Origin: Rhodoferax_B ferrireducens_A
GTDB taxonomy: Bacteria; Pseudomonadota; Gammaproteobacteria; Burkholderiales; Burkholderiaceae_C
Direction: 5' to 3'
Assembly: GCF_031458075.1 (NCBI RefSeq)
Contig: NZ_JAVDXT010000001.1
Location: 186,001-250,000, forward strand
Length of the DNA: 64,000 nucleotides
Shown one piece after another: positions 44,288 to 52,282 of this stretch. The first letter of the stretch is position 1, and the number at the start of each line of letters is the position of its first letter. Position numbers and translations under genes: made by a program. Below the pieces are notes generated by a model that made no database searches, was not told the DNA's origin, and saw only the letters and a list, made by a program, of their open reading frames with translations.

Positions 44288-44681
44288 GTCCCCGCTGATT
44301 TTTCGGGAGGTCTTGCCCGTGCAAGCCATACCTTTGTGCAATGCAGGCGATTTGCACGATGGCGGCGATGCCGTGCCGTTCGATGTCATGTACCTGGGCG
44401 AGTCCTGCCGGGCCTTTGCCATCCGCTACAACGGTCAGGCCTACGCCTATTTGAACCGTTGCACCCATGTGCCTATGGAGCTGGACTACCAGCCGAACCG
44501 CATCTTCGACGACTCCGGCGAATGGCTGCTGTGCGCCACCCACGGCGCCGCCTACCGGCCGGACACCGGCGACTGCGGCGGCGGCCCTTGCCGTGGCGGG
44601 CTGGTGAAGATCGCGCTATCCGAGCAGGACGGCGTAGTGCACTGGCATACTCGCCACCAATTGCAACCTGTTGAGTTTTAA
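44280..44681 (+). CDS. Rieske 2Fe-2S domain protein
   Basis: A 133-aa free-standing Rieske protein with NRCTHVPMELDYQP and LLCATHGAAYRPDTGDC, i.e. CxH and CxxH cluster ligands. It has no signal peptide or oxygenase partner nearby, so it is a cytosolic ferredoxin-like electron carrier of unknown role. It overlaps the HAD gene by eight bases and is followed two bases later by the S49 peptidase gene, so all three are probably one operon. Confidence 0.88.
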   Translation: MAESPLIFREVLPVQAIPLCNAGDLHDGGDAVPFDVMYLGESCRAFAIRYNGQAYAYLNRCTHVPMELDYQPNRIFDDSGEWLLCATHGAAYRPDTGDCGGGPCRGGLVKIALSEQDGVVHWHTRHQLQPVEF

Positions 44682-44683
44682 CC

Positions 44684-45676
44684 ATGACCGACCCAATTTT
44701 TCCTGGGACCCCCGAGACCCCGCCAACGCCTGCCCGCAGCACCAGCGAGGCCAGCGGCTGGGAGCGCGCGACCCTGGAAAAGCTGGCCTTCGCTGCGCTG
44801 GCCGAGCAAAAAGCCACGCGCCGCTGGAAGACCTTTGTGCGTTTGTCCTGGTTGGTCTTCTTTATCGCCGTGGCCTGGATCGGATTGAACCGCGCTGCGC
44901 CGACGACCGATAAATCCACCGCCCATACCGCCGTGGTCGAGATCAAGGGCGAAATCGCCTCCGGGGCCGATGCCGGCGCCGAGTTCGTGGTGGCCGCCAT
45001 GCGCAGTGCGTTTGAAGACGAGGGCGCCCAGGCCGTGGTGCTGCTGATCAACTCGCCAGGCGGCAGCCCGGTGCAGGCCGGCATCATCAACGACGAGATC
45101 CGACGGCTCAAAGTGCTGCACAAGAAGCCGGTGTACGCGGTGGTGGAAGAGACCTGCGCCTCGGCCGCCTACTACATCGCCGTGGCCGCCGACGCCATTT
45201 ATGTCGACAAGGCCAGCATCGTCGGCAGCATTGGCGTGCTGATGGACGGTTTTGGCTTCACTGGCTTGATGGACAAGCTGGGTGTCGAGCGCCGCCTGAT
45301 GACGGCCGGTGAAAACAAGGGTTTTCTGGACCCGTTCAGCCCGCAAAGCGACACCCAGCGCGCGTTTGCACAAAACATGCTGAACCAGATCCACACCCAG
45401 TTCATCGATGCGGTGAAGGCCGGCCGTGGCAAGCGCCTGAAGGAAACCCCGGAAACCTTCAGCGGCCTGTTCTGGAGCGGCCAGCAAGCCATCGAAATGG
45501 GCCTGGCCGACCACCTGGGCAACCTCGACTACGTGGCCCGCGAAGTGGTCAAGGCCGAAGAGCTGATCGATTACACCCGCCGCGAGAATGTGGCCGAACG
45601 CCTGGCCAAGCGCTTTGGTGCGGCGATTGGCGAGGGTTCGGTGCGGGCCCTGAAGAGCATTCCCGCGCTGCGCTGA
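44684..45676 (+). CDS. sppA: S49 family signal-peptide peptidase (SppA-like)
   Basis: A 330-aa membrane serine protease of the short SppA type. It has one N-terminal membrane helix (about 53-70) and a protease domain with LLINSPGGSPVQAG, catalytic Ser160 in TCASAAYYIA, GSIGVLMDGFGF, and the likely general base Lys212 in AGENKGFLDPFS. The serine-lysine spacing of 52 residues fits the short enzymes. It degrades cleaved signal peptides in the membrane. Convergent with the RsmI-like gene; no terminator in the 15-base gap. Confidence 0.92.
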   Translation: MTDPIFPGTPETPPTPARSTSEASGWERATLEKLAFAALAEQKATRRWKTFVRLSWLVFFIAVAWIGLNRAAPTTDKSTAHTAVVEIKGEIASGADAGAEFVVAAMRSAFEDEGAQAVVLLINSPGGSPVQAGIINDEIRRLKVLHKKPVYAVVEETCASAAYYIAVAADAIYVDKASIVGSIGVLMDGFGFTGLMDKLGVERRLMTAGENKGFLDPFSPQSDTQRAFAQNMLNQIHTQFIDAVKAGRGKRLKETPETFSGLFWSGQQAIEMGLADHLGNLDYVAREVVKAEELIDYTRRENVAERLAKRFGAAIGEGSVRALKSIPALR

Positions 45677-45691
45677 TCGCGCCAGCGTGCG

Positions 45692-46453
45692 TTAACGTCC
45701 TATCGCAAACACGGCGGGCTGGTCAGAGACCAGGCCCGCCTTGTTTTTTTGGCGCCAGCCTTTGACCGTGTCGCTGAGGGTGCGCGGCTCGGCCAGGGTC
45801 ATGCCGCTGCTGACCGCCAGGCGTGTGTTTTGCTGCAAAGTCTGTAGCAGTCCCTGCAGCAAGGACGCATTGCGGTACGGTGTTTCTATGAAAATCTGGG
45901 TTTGCCCGGTCTTCAGCGCCAAGGCCTCCAGCTCGCGGATGCGCTGGCCGCGTTCCGGCTCGGCCTGCGGCACATAGCCGACAAATGCAAAGCTTTGCCC
46001 GTTCAAACCGCTGGCCGCCAGCGCCAGCAGCAGCGATACCGGTCCGACCAGCACCACCACCTCCAACCCCAGCTCGTGGGCGGCGCGTACCACCGACGAG
46101 CCCGGGTCGGCCACCGCCGGCATGCCGGCTTCGCTGACCAGGCCGATGTCCGCGCCTTGCAGGGCGGCGGCCAGCAGCGGCTTGGCGTCAAACTGGCCGC
46201 TGTGGTCGCCTTTTTTATGCACTTCCCGCGGCAGTTCCTGGATCTGCAGTGCCTGGATCGGCTGGGCCAGGGGCTGCAGCGCGTCCACCCGCTTCAGGTA
46301 GGCGCGGGTGGTTTTGGCGTTCTCGCAGATCCAGTGCTGCAGGCGGGCTGCCACCCGCAGCGTGCCCAGCGGCATCACGTCTTCCAGCGGGGTCTGGCTG
46401 CTGCAGCCGAAGTCCAGCGGCGCCGGTACCAGGTAGAGTTTGCCGGGCTTCAT
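45692..46453 (-). CDS. RsmI-like SAM-dependent (tetrapyrrole-type) methyltransferase
   Basis: A 253-aa tetrapyrrole-methylase-fold protein related to RsmI (16S rRNA ribose methylase). Segments: KLYLVPAPLDF in place of the usual strand, GLVSEAGMPAVADPGSSVVRAAH, VVVLVGPVSLLLALAASGL and FIETPYRN. It is a paralogue of RsmI rather than RsmI itself, because the N-terminus differs (LDFGCSSQTPLEDVMPLGTL). Target unknown. Its start overlaps the end of maf (the two share four bases). Confidence 0.82.
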   Translation of the reverse strand: MKPGKLYLVPAPLDFGCSSQTPLEDVMPLGTLRVAARLQHWICENAKTTRAYLKRVDALQPLAQPIQALQIQELPREVHKKGDHSGQFDAKPLLAAALQGADIGLVSEAGMPAVADPGSSVVRAAHELGLEVVVLVGPVSLLLALAASGLNGQSFAFVGYVPQAEPERGQRIRELEALALKTGQTQIFIETPYRNASLLQGLLQTLQQNTRLAVSSGMTLAEPRTLSDTVKGWRQKNKAGLVSDQPAVFAIGR

Positions 46454-47055
46454 AGCAGGGCGACTCCGGCGGCGCGCAGCAGCTGGCAGGTGCGGATCAG
46501 CGGCAGGCCGACCAGCGCGGTCGGGTCGTCGCTGTCGATGGCGTCCAGCAGGCTGATGCCCAGGCCTTCGCTTTTGGCGCTGCCTGCGCAGTCATAGGGC
46601 TGCTCGGCACGCAGATAGGCCTCGATTTCGGCATCGCTGAGCTGGCGGAACTGCACCCGCACCGGTGCCAGCGCAGTCTGGGCAAAGCCGGTTTCCAGGC
46701 AGACCACCGACAGCGCGGTCTGGAACACCACGGTCTGGCCGCGCATCTGGCGCAGCTGGGCCACGGCGCGCTCGTGGTTGCCGGGCTTGCCCAGCGGCGT
46801 GCCGTGCAGATCGGCCACCTGGTCGGAGCCGATCACCACGGCCTGCGGGAAGCGGGCCGCCACGGCCTGGGCCTTGGCCAGCGACAGGCGCAAAGCCAGG
46901 TCGCGCGGAGATTCGCCAGGCAGCGGGGTCTCGTCGACCTCGGGGGAGGCGACCTCGAACGGAATCTGCAGGCGCTGCAGCAGTTCGCGCCGGTAGCGCG
47001 AGGTTGAGCCCAGGACCAGGGCGCGGCGGATGGGGGAGGGCGGGGAAGAATGCAT
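46450..47055 (-). CDS. Maf-like nucleotide pyrophosphatase (YceF type)
   Basis: A 201-aa Maf/HAM1-like enzyme with GSTSRYRRELLQRL at the N-terminus and IGSDQVADLHGTPLGKPG in the middle. The GSTSRYR form fits the YceF subfamily, which hydrolyses 7-methyl-GTP, rather than the YhdE dTTPase. maf and yceD are divergent here, 25 bases apart, next to rpmF-plsX, as in many Proteobacteria. Confidence 0.92.
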   Translation of the reverse strand: MHSSPPSPIRRALVLGSTSRYRRELLQRLQIPFEVASPEVDETPLPGESPRDLALRLSLAKAQAVAARFPQAVVIGSDQVADLHGTPLGKPGNHERAVAQLRQMRGQTVVFQTALSVVCLETGFAQTALAPVRVQFRQLSDAEIEAYLRAEQPYDCAGSAKSEGLGISLLDAIDSDDPTALVGLPLIRTCQLLRAAGVALL

Positions 47056-47080
47056 GCCGGGATTCTCTTACACTGCAGGC

Positions 47081-47629
47081 ATGAAAACCGAGATTGCCTC
47101 CACCCCCCTGGACGTGCGCGCCTTCGCGCAGTCCGCAGGTAGCCGCGCCCAGCAGGATCTGCTACAGAAATACGAGCGCCTCGCGCAGGAGGTATCTGCA
47201 CCAGCGGTCGATTTGACTCTTAACTGGAGCGCGCAGGGCGAGCTGCGCGCTGTACCCGGCGGCGAGCCCGAGGTCTGGCTGCATGTGCAGGCCGACACCG
47301 TACTGCCCCTGACCTGCCAGCGCTGCCTGACGCCGGTGGACGTGGCTTTGGCGGTAGACCGCTCGTTCCGCTTTGTGGCGGACGAAGAAACGGCCGCTGC
47401 GCTGGATGACGAATCCGAAGACGATGTACTGGCGCTGGACCCGGAGTTTGACCTGGCCACCCTGGTGGAAGACGAGCTGCTGATGGAAATCCCCCTGGTG
47501 CCGCGCCACGAGGAATGCCCGGTAGAGGTCAAGCTGGAGGTGGTAGACCCGGCATTCGAGGTCGCTTTGGCCGAGAAACCCAAGCCGTTTGCCTCCCTGG
47601 CCCAGCTGCGGGGCGAGGGCTCGGACTGA
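47081..47629 (+). CDS. yceD: YceD / DUF177 family protein (23S rRNA accumulation protein)
   Basis: A 182-aa DUF177 protein. It has the conserved CQRCLTPVDVALAVDRSFRFV (shown here in part) around residues 84-103, an acidic middle (AALDDESEDDVLALDPE), and the C-terminal LVPRHEECPV. Loss of YceD in E. coli lowers 23S rRNA; the mechanism is not known. The start MKTEIASTP was chosen because the upstream frame enters maf. Immediately upstream of rpmF, as usual. Confidence 0.92.
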   Translation: MKTEIASTPLDVRAFAQSAGSRAQQDLLQKYERLAQEVSAPAVDLTLNWSAQGELRAVPGGEPEVWLHVQADTVLPLTCQRCLTPVDVALAVDRSFRFVADEETAAALDDESEDDVLALDPEFDLATLVEDELLMEIPLVPRHEECPVEVKLEVVDPAFEVALAEKPKPFASLAQLRGEGSD

Positions 47630-47657
47630 GGGCTGGCGTCAAGTCACGGCCTTGGGC

Positions 47658-47663
47658 TATAAT
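47658..47663 (+). promoter_or_regulatory. -10 box of the rpmF-plsX-fab operon (candidate)
   Basis: A perfect TATAAT, 158 bases upstream of the rpmF ATG and just after the yceD stop. The -35 region is poor, so an activator or a different upstream element may be needed. Confidence 0.55.
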
Positions 47664-47699
47664 CTAAGGCTTCGCGCGAAAAGGCCTGTGTGCTTTTGG

Positions 47700-47801
47700 T
47701 TGATGTTTAATCAATGAGCCGAGGATGCCTCGGATCTGACTGCTTCGCGCTTCCTTCGTTTTCGTGTTTGTGTAATTACTTAAGCGTTTAGCTTTAAACG
47801 C
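47700..47801 (+). ncRNA. Structured rpmF leader with three hairpins (candidate cis element)
   Basis: Three perfect hairpins follow one another: TTGAT-GTTTA-ATCAA (47700-47714), CCGAGG-ATG-CCTCGG (47719-47733) and GCGTTTA-GCTT-TAAACGC (47784-47801). The last ends about ten bases before the AGGAG Shine-Dalgarno. No terminator-like T run is present. Regulation by a ribosomal protein is a possibility. Confidence 0.45.
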
Positions 47802-47820
47802 ATTTACTTAGGAGCCGACC

Positions 47821-48003
47821 ATGGCCGTCCAGCAAAACAAAAAGTCCCCTTCCAAGCGCGGTATGCACCGTTCGCACAACGCACTGAACGTGCCCGGTAT
47901 CGCAGTGGAGCCCACCACCGGTGAAGTTCACCTGCGCCACCACATCAGCCCCAACGGTTTTTACCGTGGCCGCCAGGTGTTGAAGAACAAATCCGAAGCC
48001 TAA
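47821..48003 (+). CDS. rpmF: 50S ribosomal protein L32
   Basis: A 60-aa L32 starting MAVQQNKKSPSKRGMHRSHN, full length. The protein lacks the cysteine pairs of the zinc-binding (C+) L32 form; it is of the C- type. A strong AGGAG Shine-Dalgarno precedes it. Followed by a hairpin terminator and then plsX. Confidence 0.98.
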   Translation: MAVQQNKKSPSKRGMHRSHNALNVPGIAVEPTTGEVHLRHHISPNGFYRGRQVLKNKSEA

Positions 48004-48021
48004 GCTGCGCTTTGAATCCTG

Positions 48022-48062
48022 GGCCCGGTGCTACGCAACCCGTAGCCACGGGCCTTTGTTTT
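48022..48062 (+). terminator. Partial terminator after rpmF
   Basis: Arms GGCCCG..GCTACG and CGTAGC..CGGGCC with a two-base mismatch and loop CAACC, followed by TTTGTTTTG. It would let only part of the rpmF transcripts continue into plsX and the fab genes. Confidence 0.7.
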
Positions 48063-48122
48063 GATGTCTGCAATTCTGGTTTCTTGCGCCCCCTGCAGCG
48101 TTAACTCCAAGGTTGGCGCGCC

Positions 48123-49175
48123 ATGATCACACTTGCTGTGGACTGCATGGGCGGCGACCATGGTCCGCGCGTGACCCTGCCCGCCTGCCGCCATTTCCTG
48201 GACCGTTATCCGGATGCTGCTTTGCTGTTGGTGGGTTTGCCTGCCAGTTTGGCTGAGTTTGCGCACCCGCGTGCGACCGTGGTGGTCGCCAGCGAGGTGG
48301 TGGGCATGGACGATTCCATCGAGATAGCCCTGCGCAAGAAGAAGGATTCTTCGATGCGCGTGGCGATCAGCCAGGTCAAGCAGGGTACGGCCCAGGCGGC
48401 GGTGTCCGCTGGCAATACCGGCGCCCTGATGGCGATTGCGCGCTATCTGCTGAAGACCCTGGATGGCATCGATCGCCCCGCGATTGCCGGGCAGATCCCG
48501 AATGCCAAAGGTGGCGCCACCACCGTGCTCGATCTGGGGGCGAACGTGGACTGCACGGCCGAACATTTGCTGCAGTTTGCGGTCATGGGCTCGGCCCTGG
48601 TGTCGGTGCTGAGCGATAACGAAAATCCCACGGTCGGCCTGCTGAATATTGGCGAAGAAGCCATCAAGGGCAACGAAACCATCAAGCGCTCGGGCGAGCT
48701 GCTGCGCGCGGCCGCGCAGGCTGGCGACCTGAACTTCTATGGCAACGTCGAAGGCAATGACATATTTGTGGGCACCACGGATATCGTGGTCTGCGATGGT
48801 TTTGTCGGCAATGTGGCGCTCAAGACCAGCGAAGGCCTGGCCAGCATGATCGTGAATTTCTTGCGGGTCGAGTTTTCGCGCAATCTTTTCACCAAATTTG
48901 CGGCAATTTTGTCTTATCCGGTGCTAACAGCGCTTAAAAAGCGCATGGACCACAGGCGCTACAACGGCGCGGCCTTGCTTGGCCTGCGCGGCCTGGTGTT
49001 TAAAAGCCATGGTTCGGCCGACGCTTTTGCGTTTGAGCAGGCCTTGCACCGGGCGTATGATGCAGCCCGAAACAACCTGCTGGACCGTGTCCAAGCCCGC
49101 ATTGCCCATGCGGCCCCGCTTTTGGCGGTGCCGGCGGACTATGCGCTGGACACCACCGCACCCATGAGCGCATGA
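48123..49175 (+). CDS. plsX: Phosphate acyltransferase PlsX
   Basis: A 350-aa PlsX that makes acyl-phosphate from acyl-ACP for phospholipid synthesis. Marks are ITLAVDCMGGDHGPRVTLPA at the N-terminus, VSAGNTGALMAIAR, and VGTTDIVVCDGFVGNVALK. Near residue 270 the DNA reads AGCGCTTAAAAAGCGC, a small palindrome of the dispersed type that keeps the frame. The stop overlaps the fabH start (ATGA). Confidence 0.96.
   Translation: MITLAVDCMGGDHGPRVTLPACRHFLDRYPDAALLLVGLPASLAEFAHPRATVVVASEVVGMDDSIEIALRKKKDSSMRVAISQVKQGTAQAAVSAGNTGALMAIARYLLKTLDGIDRPAIAGQIPNAKGGATTVLDLGANVDCTAEHLLQFAVMGSALVSVLSDNENPTVGLLNIGEEAIKGNETIKRSGELLRAAAQAGDLNFYGNVEGNDIFVGTTDIVVCDGFVGNVALKTSEGLASMIVNFLRVEFSRNLFTKFAAILSYPVLTALKKRMDHRRYNGAALLGLRGLVFKSHGSADAFAFEQALHRAYDAARNNLLDRVQARIAHAAPLLAVPADYALDTTAPMSA
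48930..48944. repeat. GCGCTT palindrome inside plsX
   Basis: GCGCTT-AAA-AAGCGC, a perfect 6-bp inverted repeat preceded by GTGCTAACA. It resembles the core of the intergenic module at 50154-50186 (AAGCGCTAACAGC). Confidence 0.45.
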
Positions 49176-50152
49176 CGAGACCATATTCCCGTATCACCGG
49201 AACCGGTAGCTATCTTCCCCCCCGCCGCCTGAGCAATGCCGATCTGGTCGCCGAATTGGCGGCCAAGGGCGTGGAGACTTCAGACGACTGGATTGTCGAG
49301 CGCACCGGCATCCGCGCCCGCCACTTTGCGGCGCCCGACGTGGCCTGCAGTGATCTGGCCCTCCATGCGGCCCAGAATGCCTTGCAGGCCGCCGGCGTAG
49401 AGGCCAAGGACATTGACCTGATCATTGTGGCCACCTCCACCCCGGACATGGTCTTCCCTTCGTCGGCCTGCATTCTGCAGAACAAGCTGGGCATTGCTGG
49501 CTGCCCGGCGTTCGATGTGCAAGCCGTGTGCAGCGGTTTTGTCTACGCGCTGACGGTGGCCGACGCGATGATACGCACCGGCACGGCGACCAAGGCCTTG
49601 GTGGTCGGTGCCGAAGTTTTCTCCCGGATTCTGGATTTCTCGGACCGCACGACCTGCGTGCTGTTCGGCGACGGTGCGGGTGCCGTGGTGCTTGAAGCCT
49701 CGGATACACCGGGTATCCTGGCCAGCGACCTGCATGCGGATGGCAAGCACGTCGGCATTCTGTGCGTACCAGGCCATGTATCGGGTGGAGCGGCTTCGGG
49801 CCATCCGCTGTTGAAGATGGACGGCCCCGCGGTGTTCAAGCTGGCGGTGGGCGTGCTGGAAGACGCAGCCCGGGCCACCTTGGCCAAAGCCGGTAAGACC
49901 CAGGAAGATATTGACTGGCTGGTGCCGCACCAGGCAAACATCCGCATCATGCAAAGCACGGCCAAGCGGCTCAAGCTGTCGATGGACAAGGTGATGGTCA
50001 CGGTCGACCAGCACGGTAATACCTCGGCAGCCTCGATTCCGCTGGCGCTGGACAGCGGTGTGCGCAGCGGCAAGATCAAAAAAGGGGAGACGCTGATGCT
50101 GGAGGGCGTGGGCGGCGGCTTCACCTGGGGTGCAGTGCTGCTGAATTTGTAG
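49172..50152 (+). CDS. fabH: Beta-ketoacyl-ACP synthase III
   Basis: A 326-aa condensing enzyme that starts fatty acid synthesis by joining acetyl-CoA with malonyl-ACP. The catalytic triad is in DVQAVCSGF (Cys), HQANIRIM (His) and HGNTSAASIP (Asn). The C-terminus is EGVGGGFTWGAVLL. It overlaps plsX by four bases and is followed by a palindromic repeat before fabD. Confidence 0.96.
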   Translation: MTRPYSRITGTGSYLPPRRLSNADLVAELAAKGVETSDDWIVERTGIRARHFAAPDVACSDLALHAAQNALQAAGVEAKDIDLIIVATSTPDMVFPSSACILQNKLGIAGCPAFDVQAVCSGFVYALTVADAMIRTGTATKALVVGAEVFSRILDFSDRTTCVLFGDGAGAVVLEASDTPGILASDLHADGKHVGILCVPGHVSGGAASGHPLLKMDGPAVFKLAVGVLEDAARATLAKAGKTQEDIDWLVPHQANIRIMQSTAKRLKLSMDKVMVTVDQHGNTSAASIPLALDSGVRSGKIKKGETLMLEGVGGGFTWGAVLLNL

Positions 50153-50153
50153 C

Positions 50154-50186
50154 ATGCTGCGCTTGTCCAATAAGCGCTAACAGCAT
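50154..50186. repeat. GCGCTT palindrome between fabH and fabD
   Basis: ATGCTGCGCTT-GTCCAAT-AAGCGCTAACAGCAT: the same GCTAGCGCTTA type as at 9321, with four bases missing from the left arm. It lies between the fabH stop and the fabD start inside the operon. Confidence 0.75.
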
Positions 50187-50204
50187 ATTTGACTCATAAA
50201 TTCC

Positions 50205-51179
50205 ATGAATAATTTTGCATTTGTGTTCCCGGGCCAGGGCTCGCAGTCTGTGGGCATGCTCGACGCCTGGGGCGACCACCCGGTGATCGCTCAGACCTTG
50301 CAGGAAGCCTCGGACGCCCTGGGTGAAAACGTCGGCCAGCTGATCAAGGAAGGCCCGAAAGAAGCCTTGGCGCTGACCACCAACACCCAGCCGGTGATGC
50401 TGGTGGCGGCCGTGGCCGCCTACCGCGCCTGGATCGCCGAGACTGGGCTGGCACCTTCGGTGGTGGCTGGCCATTCGCTGGGCGAGTATTCGGCCCTGGT
50501 GGCTTCGGGTGTACTGAGCCTGGCGCAGGCGGCGCCCCTGGTGCGCTTCCGGGCCCAGGCCATGCAGGACGCGGTGCCGGTCGGCGTCGGTGCCATGGCG
50601 GCGATTTTGGGCCTTGATGCTACTAAAGTAATAGCTGGTTGCGCAGAGGTGACGAGCGCTATGCGTGCTTTGGGCTCTGAATTTGCAGCCGAAGTGGTGG
50701 AGGCGGTGAACTTCAACGACCCCGGCCAGACCGTGATCGCCGGCAGCAAGGCGGCGGTCGAGAAGGCCTGCGAAGTCCTCAAGACCCATGGTGCCAAGCG
50801 CGCCCTGCCTTTGCCGGTGTCCGCACCTTTCCATTCCAGCCTGATGCGGCCTGCGGCCGAGAAGCTGCGCGAAAAACTGGCCCAGGTCAGTTTTGCTGCG
50901 GCCCAGATTCCGGTGGTCAACAATATCGACGTGGCGGTGGAAACCGATGCCGACCGTATCCGCGACGCCCTGGTGCGCCAGGCTTTTGGCCCGGTGCGCT
51001 GGGTGGAATGCGTGGCGGCCATCAAGGCGCGCGGCGTCACCACCCTGGTCGAATGCGGCCCGGGCAAGGTGTTGGCCGGCATGGTCAAGCGTATCGACGG
51101 CAGCCTGACGGGTCTGCCCTTGTTTGACCCGGCCAGCATGGCCGAGGTCCGGTCCAGTCTTGCGGGAGCCGCAGCATGA
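50205..51179 (+). CDS. fabD: Malonyl-CoA:ACP transacylase
   Basis: A 324-aa enzyme that loads malonyl groups onto ACP. FVFPGQGSQSVGM is at the N-terminus; the serine nucleophile is in VAGHSLGEYSAL; the catalytic histidine is in VSAPFHSSLM. Residues about 138-158 (DATKVIAGCAEVTSAMRALGSE) are encoded by a repeat-like AT-rich module in a variable loop. fabG overlaps its end (ATGA). Confidence 0.96.
   Translation: MNNFAFVFPGQGSQSVGMLDAWGDHPVIAQTLQEASDALGENVGQLIKEGPKEALALTTNTQPVMLVAAVAAYRAWIAETGLAPSVVAGHSLGEYSALVASGVLSLAQAAPLVRFRAQAMQDAVPVGVGAMAAILGLDATKVIAGCAEVTSAMRALGSEFAAEVVEAVNFNDPGQTVIAGSKAAVEKACEVLKTHGAKRALPLPVSAPFHSSLMRPAAEKLREKLAQVSFAAAQIPVVNNIDVAVETDADRIRDALVRQAFGPVRWVECVAAIKARGVTTLVECGPGKVLAGMVKRIDGSLTGLPLFDPASMAEVRSSLAGAAA
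50620..50690. repeat. AT-rich repeat-like module inside fabD
   Basis: Includes AAAGTAATAGCTGGTTGCGC and GAGCGCTATG, matching the AATAGCTGCTTGCG...GCGCTAGAGG of the hemD copy in forward orientation. Codon use changes abruptly from GC-rich to AT-rich and back. Confidence 0.55.
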
Positions 51180-51922
51180 GCGCAGTCGAGTTTGCAGGCC
51201 AGGTGGCCCTGGTCACGGGCGCATCGCGCGGTATCGGCGCCGCGATTGCGCTGGAATTGGCGCAGCGTGGTCTGAAAGTCATAGGCACCGCGACCAGCGA
51301 AGCCGGCGCGGCAGGCATCAGCCAGGCCTTGTCGGCTTTCCCCGGTTGCAGCGGCAAGAAATTGGATGTGAATAATGCCGCCGAGGCCGAGGCGCTGATC
51401 GACAGCATCAGCAAAGAGCACGGCGGTCTGCAGGTGCTGGTGAACAACGCCGGCATCACCCGCGACACCCTGGCCATGCGCATGAAGGACGACGACTGGG
51501 ATGCGGTGCTGGACACCAACCTGAAAGCCGTATTCCGCATGAGCCGGGCCGTGATGCGCACAATGATGAAACAACGCTATGGCCGCATCATCAGCATCAC
51601 CTCGGTGGTGGGCGCGTCTGGCAACCCCGGCCAGGCCAACTACGCGGCTGCCAAGGCCGGTGTGGCCGGCATGACCCGCGCTTTGGCACGCGAACTGGGC
51701 TCGCGCGGCATCACGGTGAACTGCGTGGCGCCTGGCTTTATCAACACCGATATGACTGCCAGCCTGCCGGAAGAGCAGCAAAAAGCCCTGCTGGGACAAA
51801 TTCCTTTGGGCCACCTGGGCTTGCCAGCGGATATCGCACATGCGGTGGCCTATCTGGCCTCGCCGCAGGCGGCTTATGTGACGGGGCAGGAACTGCACGT
51901 CAACGGCGGCATGTATATGTAG
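51176..51922 (+). CDS. fabG: 3-oxoacyl-ACP reductase
   Basis: A 248-aa short-chain dehydrogenase reducing 3-oxoacyl-ACP with NADPH. GASRGIGAAIALEL binds the cofactor; NNAGITRDTLAMRMKDDDWD, the Ser of ITSVVGASGNPGQ and the YAAAK of NYAAAKAG make the catalytic set. It ends with HVNGGMYM, the FabG-typical C-terminus. Confidence 0.96.
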   Translation: MSAVEFAGQVALVTGASRGIGAAIALELAQRGLKVIGTATSEAGAAGISQALSAFPGCSGKKLDVNNAAEAEALIDSISKEHGGLQVLVNNAGITRDTLAMRMKDDDWDAVLDTNLKAVFRMSRAVMRTMMKQRYGRIISITSVVGASGNPGQANYAAAKAGVAGMTRALARELGSRGITVNCVAPGFINTDMTASLPEEQQKALLGQIPLGHLGLPADIAHAVAYLASPQAAYVTGQELHVNGGMYM

Positions 51923-51999
51923 CCTTGGCATTGCGCCAAACCAAATCCAGCCGTTCTATCCGTACGGCAGTCTGGGCAGGGGATCTTCTGCAGCCCGGC

Positions 52000-52005
52000 T
52001 AAAAT
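52000..52005 (+). promoter_or_regulatory. Possible -10 box upstream of acpP
   Basis: TAAAAT, 32 bases before the acpP ATG, in the 115-base gap after fabG. A separate promoter for the highly expressed ACP gene is likely in general; the -35 is not clear. Confidence 0.4.
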
Positions 52006-52037
52006 CACGGATTCTTTTACAACCCTCAGAGGGAACT

Positions 52038-52277
52038 ATGAGCGATATCGAAGCACGCGTTAAAAAAATCATTGCCGAACAACTTGGCGTGGAAGAAACC
52101 CAAGTCACCAGCGAAAAGTCTTTTGTGGCCGATCTGGGTGCCGACTCGCTGGACACCGTGGAACTGGTGATGGCTCTGGAAGATGAGTTTGGTATTGAGA
52201 TTCCCGACGAAGATGCCGAGAAGATCACCACCGTGCAAAACGCGATCGACTACGCAACCAGCCACCAAAAGGCGTAA
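52038..52277 (+). CDS. acpP: Acyl carrier protein
   Basis: A 79-aa ACP, acidic and full length, starting MSDIEARVKKIIAEQLGV. The phosphopantetheine serine is in GADSLDTVELVMALE (Ser37). It carries growing acyl chains between the Fab enzymes. A good GAGGG Shine-Dalgarno stands before the ATG. Confidence 0.98.
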   Translation: MSDIEARVKKIIAEQLGVEETQVTSEKSFVADLGADSLDTVELVMALEDEFGIEIPDEDAEKITTVQNAIDYATSHQKA

Positions 52278-52282
52278 AACTC

